Origin: Prochlorothrix sp035285005
Lineage (GTDB): Bacteria > Cyanobacteriota > Cyanobacteriia > Prochlorotrichales > Prochlorotrichaceae
Assembly (NCBI GenBank): GCA_035285005.1
Contig: JAYKIB010000311.1
Span: 1 to 14,431, forward strand
Reading direction: 5' to 3'
Length of the DNA: 14,431 nucleotides
Shown: piece after piece, positions 13,056 to 14,431 of the stretch
How the letters are laid out: each line of letters opens with the position of its first letter
Numbering within the stretch: the first letter of the stretch is position 1
Notes under the pieces: model-generated
Databases searched by the model: none
What the model was told of the DNA's origin: nothing
The model's input: the letters and a program-made list of their open reading frames with translations, nothing else
Position numbers and translations under genes: made by a program

Positions 13056-14087
13056 GTGAACAGAGCTGAACTGGATTTGGGCCAAAGGAAAGTAGCGGTG
13101 GGGGCCGTGGTCATTGGTCGCAATGAGGGCGATCGACTGGTGCGGTGCTTGGATGCGCTTGTGGCCCAGTTGCCCGACCCCCGATCGATCGTCTACGTGG
13201 ATTCCGGCTCCACCGATGGCAGCCTCGATCGGGCCGCAGAACGCGGGATTGCCGTCGTGACCCTAGACACCAGCATCCCCTTCACCGCTGCCCGTGCCCG
13301 CAACGCGGGATGGCGTTACCTCCTGGAGCATGCAGCTTTTCCCCTCACCCATATTCAGTTCATTGACGGCGACTGTGAACTCGATCCCGGCTGGCTGAAC
13401 CTGGCCGTGGCCCACTTTGCCACCGATCGCCACCTGGCTGTTGTTTGCGGACGGCGACGGGAGCGGTTCCCCCAGGCCACCCCCTACAATCGGCTTGCGG
13501 ATATGGAATGGGACACACCGATCGGGGAGGCAACGGCCTGCGGCGGGGATGCCCTGATTCGGATCGAGGCTCTCCAAGCCGTGGATGGCTACGACCCCAG
13601 CTTGATTTGTGGTGAAGAGCCGGAGATGTGTATTCGGCTGCGGCGGCTGGGCTGGAAAATTTGGCGGCTCGATGGGGAGATGACTCTCCATGATGCGGAC
13701 ATGACCCGGTTTAGCCAATGGTGGAAACGATCGATCCGTGGGGGATGGGCCGTGGCGGAGGGCTATGCTCGCTACGGCATGGCACCGGAGGGGTACATGG
13801 CGCGGGAATATAAAAGTGGCTGGATCTGGGGGGTCGGAATTCCGACGATCGGCTTGCTGCTGTCGCCCGTAACCTGGGGATTGAGTTTGCTGCTGTGGGG
13901 GGGCTATGGTCTGCTGGGGTGGCGTATTTACCAGTATCGTCGTCACCAGGGCGATCGACCGTCCCATGCGCGTCTATACAGCGTTTATTGCGTGTTATCC
14001 AAGTTTCCCCAGGCGATCGGCCAGGTCCAGTACTGGCTGACCCGCTGGCAGGGGAAGCAAGCCACGTTGATTGAATACAAAGGGTAA
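13056..14087 (+). CDS. Family 2 glycosyltransferase, membrane-associated
   Basis: From the GTG at 13056 the protein has 343 residues. It has a GT-A fold of glycosyltransferase family 2: AVVIGRNEGDRL (17-28), VDSGSTDGS (48-56), the metal and nucleotide-sugar DxD motif in FIDGDCEL (102-109, Asp104 and Asp106), and GEEPEMCIRLRRLG (186-199), the acceptor-side acidic motif. A hydrophobic pair of segments (about 255-292) suggests attachment to the inner membrane. It should transfer a sugar from a nucleotide donor to a polysaccharide, lipid or other acceptor; neither donor nor acceptor can be inferred, and no other polysaccharide genes are in view. The GTG is preferred over the upstream GTG at 13038 because GGAGAGGAG (13042-13050) is a strong ribosome binding site just before it. 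MITE copy J ends 22 bp upstream, so the promoter is either inside the repeats or within the element. Confidence 0.9.
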   Translation: MNRAELDLGQRKVAVGAVVIGRNEGDRLVRCLDALVAQLPDPRSIVYVDSGSTDGSLDRAAERGIAVVTLDTSIPFTAARARNAGWRYLLEHAAFPLTHIQFIDGDCELDPGWLNLAVAHFATDRHLAVVCGRRRERFPQATPYNRLADMEWDTPIGEATACGGDALIRIEALQAVDGYDPSLICGEEPEMCIRLRRLGWKIWRLDGEMTLHDADMTRFSQWWKRSIRGGWAVAEGYARYGMAPEGYMAREYKSGWIWGVGIPTIGLLLSPVTWGLSLLLWGGYGLLGWRIYQYRRHQGDRPSHARLYSVYCVLSKFPQAIGQVQYWLTRWQGKQATLIEYKG

Positions 14088-14111
14088 AGGGGACTGCATC
14101 CCGTTTTGGAA

Positions 14112-14197
14112 GCCCTCACCCTAAATCCCTCTCCCAAAGAGGGAGAGGGACTTTTCCCCTTCTCCCTCTTTGGGAGAAGGGGCTAGGGGATGAGGGC
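14112..14197. repeat. Large palindromic repeat with two nested hairpins
   Basis: The stretch contains TCCCTCTCCC with its complement (stem 10, loop AAAGA, about 14126-14150) and then CCCCTTCTCCC with its complement (stem 11, about 14156-14182). The outer ends GCCCTCA and TGAGGGC also pair across the whole repeat. This AGCCCCTTCTCCC type of palindrome is a familiar intergenic repeat in cyanobacteria. Lying 25 bp after the glycosyltransferase stop, it could stop transcription from either side. Confidence 0.75.
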
Positions 14198-14232
14198 CAG
14201 ACTCGCCAAAGTGAGATGCACCCGGTCAAGGG

Positions 14233-14301
14233 GACTGCAATGGGCAGAATTAGGGTTGGGTTGGGCGGCTTCGCCGCCCAACCCAATGAATCGAGGTGCC
14301 C
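14233..14301 (+). mobile_element. Left-truncated MITE-like element, copy K
   Basis: The arm begins within type II-like sequence (GACTGCAATGGGCAGAATTA), followed by GGGTTGGGCGGC-TTC-GCCGCCCAACCC and the right end AATGAATCGAGGTGCCC. The left terminal repeat and most of the arm are missing. GGGGACTGCA at its truncation point also occurs at 14089-14098, so the truncation may involve recombination at that repeat. Confidence 0.75.
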
Positions 14302-14331
14302 AGAACAAAAGCACGATTGAGGAGGATTAGG

Positions 14332-14431
14332 GTGGGGGCCAGGTCTGTGGGCCGCTTCTCAGGTGCTCGGACGACAGTGCTCCCCATGGCTTACCCCTCG
14401 ATACGGGACGATCGCCGCGCCCTAGCCGAGC
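14332..14431 (+). CDS. Possible start of a gene running off the right edge (partial)
   Basis: GTG at 14332 follows a strong ribosome binding site, GGAGG at 14321-14325 with 6-base spacing, and the frame is open to the window end (33 codons). It reads VGARSVGRFSGARTTVLPMA, then YPSIRDDRRALAE. An in-frame ATG at 14386 is an alternative start. No family is recognisable from so short a piece, and it could be chance. Confidence 0.4.
   Translation, partial: MGARSVGRFSGARTTVLPMAYPSIRDDRRALAE

Noticed and set aside
1065..14301. CRISPR array
   Set aside because: The repeated units are about 100 bp, irregularly spaced over kilobases, and have terminal inverted repeats with target duplications.

Overview
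The window looks like chromosomal DNA from a cyanobacterium. Support comes from dense CGATCG/HIP1-type palindromes (e.g. 9015-9022, 9369-9376), a small cyanobacterial-type conserved protein at 4942-5265, a DUF4168-like secreted protein, and an intein-free DnaB of cyanobacterial type. The DNA is GC-rich and the genes are spaced by unusually long, repeat-filled intergenic regions.

Layout, left to right: a partial Leu/Ile/Val-type substrate-binding lipoprotein (minus strand, running off the left edge); a long repeat-rich spacer; a prokaryotic pentameric ligand-gated ion channel (plus) with an ELIC-like pore; the replicative helicase gene dnaB (plus); a small conserved protein (minus); another repeat-rich spacer; a creatininase-family amidohydrolase (plus); a third repeat-rich spacer; a secreted DUF4168-like protein (plus) that converges, with overlapping stop codons, on a NurA-type nuclease gene (minus); a membrane-anchored coiled-coil protein with a perfect-register internal duplication (minus); a HAD-family phosphatase-like gene (minus) lying 7 bp behind a tRNA-Gln(UUG) gene (minus); a family-2 glycosyltransferase (plus); a large palindromic repeat; and a possible start of another gene at the right edge. 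These genes do not form one obvious pathway or operon. They look like single chromosomal genes separated by repeats.

The outstanding feature is a family of about 100-bp miniature inverted-repeat elements. Nine intact copies and about seven degenerate, truncated or nested ones occur in 14.4 kb. Each intact copy has 16-bp terminal inverted repeats (consensus GGGCACCTCGATTAAT), a left arm of one of three sequence subtypes, a short shared core (roughly CCCACGCAAGAATCAGGGTT) and a strong palindrome around GGCGAAGCC/GGCTTCGCC. Stem sequences differ between copies but stay paired. Seven copies are flanked by perfect 4-bp direct repeats that differ from copy to copy, which is direct evidence for transposition. 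One copy interrupts a recognisable tandem repeat, giving a clear empty-site reconstruction. Another supplies a new C-terminus and stop codon to the HAD gene, one abuts the stop codon of the small conserved gene, and one sits 22 bp upstream of the glycosyltransferase start. No transposase is encoded in the window, so the elements look non-autonomous.
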